64,000 nt of DNA from an uncultured Prevotellaceae bacterium (GTDB taxonomy: Bacteria > Bacteroidota > Bacteroidia > Bacteroidales > Bacteroidaceae). Of this stretch, positions 62,827 through 64,000 are shown piece after piece. Under the pieces are notes generated by a model that saw only the letters and a program-made list of their open reading frames with translations, was not told where the DNA came from and did no database searches. Both the position numbers and the translations under genes were made by a program. Each line of letters opens with the position of its first letter. Positions within the stretch are counted from its first letter, which is position 1. The stretch covers positions 19,990-83,989 of the forward strand of contig CAMVOK010000014.1 in NCBI GenBank assembly GCA_947169115.1. The letters are read 5' to 3'.

Positions 62827-64000
62827 CTACTTCACCATCATCTTTTTCGCTGTTCCATCACTCATTCGGATGATGTTGATGCCCTTCTGTATTTTCGTCT
62901 GACGACGACCTTGAAGGTCATAGACATTTTCCATTGTCAATTTTCCATTATCCATTGTTAATTCTTCTACGCAATCTATGTCTTCTTCACCGAATATCAT
63001 CACCTTAACTTCTCCCAAAGCCACGGAGTTGCCACTGCGGTCTGTGGCACTCATATACCAACGATACGAACCAAGGTCTTCATCGGCATTCTCCACTTGG
63101 CGTAGAGCACCATTTGCCAGCGAATAATATCCATTCCCAGATAACATAGACGCACCTTGGGTAGTGTACGTACCCGTAAAAGTAAAGCGCGTTTCCACAG
63201 AAGAACAGTCTATGCTATTTAGCATAGCACCCATAAGATGTGCCTTAGGCATGGCTATGCACTTCTCTCCTATCTCCTTAGCTTTAATCAGGTAAGGTGT
63301 ATTAGGCTCTATACTTCCCTCTTTTATCTTGATTATCTCCAGCGCAGTTCGGTCTATCTTTCCGTCGTCGTCGATATCCCATTGATGGACGTTGTTGATG
63401 CGTGCGACTTCAAAGTTATCCGCCCAGTCTTCATAGACCATAGCGAATGGCACATACAGAGGTTGCCAGTTTGTATCTGCAAATGTACGTTGATAAGTAA
63501 GCGTATCTTTCAATTCCAAGTTATAACTATTTGCGTATTCCTCCTCATCCACAAGGACTACACTGTCGCTCATACCCCAAATCGTATAAAAACGATTCCA
63601 TGGACTTGTACCCGTATATTCCGCAATCAAAGAGCCAGGGACATGCAAGGCGGCAACCCTATATGTAGTAGTTGAAAAACTATTAGATGTCCCCGTCGGT
63701 ACAGCATTTGCATAACAGAACACATCCATTATACCACAACTCCGAAAAGCATAAGCCTCCAAAGCAGATACATTTTGTGGAATCACCAGTGTATCAATCG
63801 TACATCCATAAAAAGCATCTCTACCTATCGTCGTCACGCTTTCGGGAATGACGGTGTTATTACAGCCACATACCAATCTGTTTGTCTCCTTTTCGATGAT
63901 AGCATTGCAGTTATCGCGCGAATCATATTTTTCATTCTCCGCGGAGACTACGATGTATGTCAAACTATCACAATAGGCAAATGCTGTATTCCCAATAGAG
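62827..64000 (-). CDS. BspA-type leucine-rich-repeat surface protein, 3' part
   Basis: The frame is open to the right edge, so the 5' end is outside. About 391 residues remain. The first part has BspA/TpLRR repeats (SIGNTAFAYCDSLTYIVV, TVIPESVTTIGRDAFYGC, and LVIPQNVSALEAYAFRSCG). The middle is a beta-rich domain, and the C-terminal tail VYDLQGRRQTKIQKGINIIRMSDG resembles a type IX sorting signal. The segment before it (ELTMDNGKLTMEN) is encoded by six 7-bp repeats. BspA-like proteins are adhesins in oral and gut Bacteroidetes. Confidence 0.85.
   Translation of the reverse strand, partial: SIGNTAFAYCDSLTYIVVSAENEKYDSRDNCNAIIEKETNRLVCGCNNTVIPESVTTIGRDAFYGCTIDTLVIPQNVSALEAYAFRSCGIMDVFCYANAVPTGTSNSFSTTTYRVAALHVPGSLIAEYTGTSPWNRFYTIWGMSDSVVLVDEEEYANSYNLELKDTLTYQRTFADTNWQPLYVPFAMVYEDWADNFEVARINNVHQWDIDDDGKIDRTALEIIKIKEGSIEPNTPYLIKAKEIGEKCIAMPKAHLMGAMLNSIDCSSVETRFTFTGTYTTQGASMLSGNGYYSLANGALRQVENADEDLGSYRWYMSATDRSGNSVALGEVKVMIFGEEDIDCVEELTMDNGKLTMENVYDLQGRRQTKIQKGINIIRMSDGTAKKMMVK
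62925..62966. repeat. Six-unit heptamer repeat in frame inside the BspA-like gene
   Basis: Plus strand CATTTTC, CATTGTC, AATTTTC, CATTATC, CATTGTT, AATTCTT: 42 bp, a multiple of three, so the frame is kept. Its words match the non-coding arrays at 20034 and 25504 read on the other strand. Confidence 0.85.

Overview
The window is a 64 kb piece of a Bacteroidales chromosome, most likely Prevotellaceae (Prevotella/Segatella group). Evidence: two SusC/SusD pairs, lipoproteins with Cys lipoboxes, C-termini resembling type IX secretion sorting tails, a BspA-type leucine-rich-repeat protein, DUF4492-cydAB, and many TAnnTTTG (-7) promoter boxes of the Bacteroidetes primary sigma factor. No rRNA, tRNA, CRISPR, IS transposase or prophage gene was found.

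Layout. 1-4358 (+): lpxA (5' end outside the window), a pRiA4b ORF-3-like protein, miaA and a class A penicillin-binding protein, tightly packed. 4452-8464 (+): two secreted glycan hydrolases (GH43-like and GH128-like). 8465-9190: a 726-bp gap with two structured repeat elements, then the promoter and leader of a large operon. 9191-27806 (+): seven genes, FAS1 lipoprotein, SusC, SusD, FAS1, FAS1, SusC, SusD, apparently one transcript ending in a bidirectional terminator. 27862-40334 (-): rpe-comEC, an ECF sigma factor, a housekeeping run (lysE-like, DUF4924, prfC, tsaC-like, clcA-like, fmt), a beta-helix lipoprotein and pepD. 40484-41326 (+): a small membrane protein and an OmpH/Skp-like lipoprotein. 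41351-54369 (-), interrupted by one (+) lipoprotein at 44294: lepA-crp, a winged-helix protein, folE-SPOR-tpiA-DoxX-DUF1599, a LysM/M23 peptidase, ndk, recG, ispD, a DJ-1 protein and pdxJ. 54553-62666 (+): a SF1 helicase, nadK, an ABC exporter, DUF4492, cydA and cydB. 62827-64000 (-): the 3' part of a BspA-like surface protein.

Functional picture. Most of the window is core metabolism and translation quality control. The accessory part is 4.4-27.8 kb. There a GH43 enzyme and a GH128 candidate beta-1,3-glucanase sit upstream of a double SusCD uptake system. That system has three multi-FAS1 surface lipoproteins and no enzyme inside its own operon.

The most unusual signal is not one gene but a shared vocabulary of short repeats. 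(i) Degenerate tandem repeats of different sequence keep a 7-bp period (8 or 9 bp in places) at more than ten gene junctions, and also run in frame through an ABC transporter and the BspA-like protein. (ii) A G-rich palindromic element (CCTCCC-loop-GGGAGG followed by TGGGG-type runs) lies between genes and also in frame inside cydA, cydB, a lipoprotein signal peptide and possibly the ClC N-terminus. (iii) A palindromic element of about 50 bp (core CTACGCTTGCGTAG) occurs three times. (iv) A 25-bp promoter-carrying repeat occurs twice. Two genes have TAnnTTTG exactly four bases before the ATG, which predicts leaderless mRNAs.
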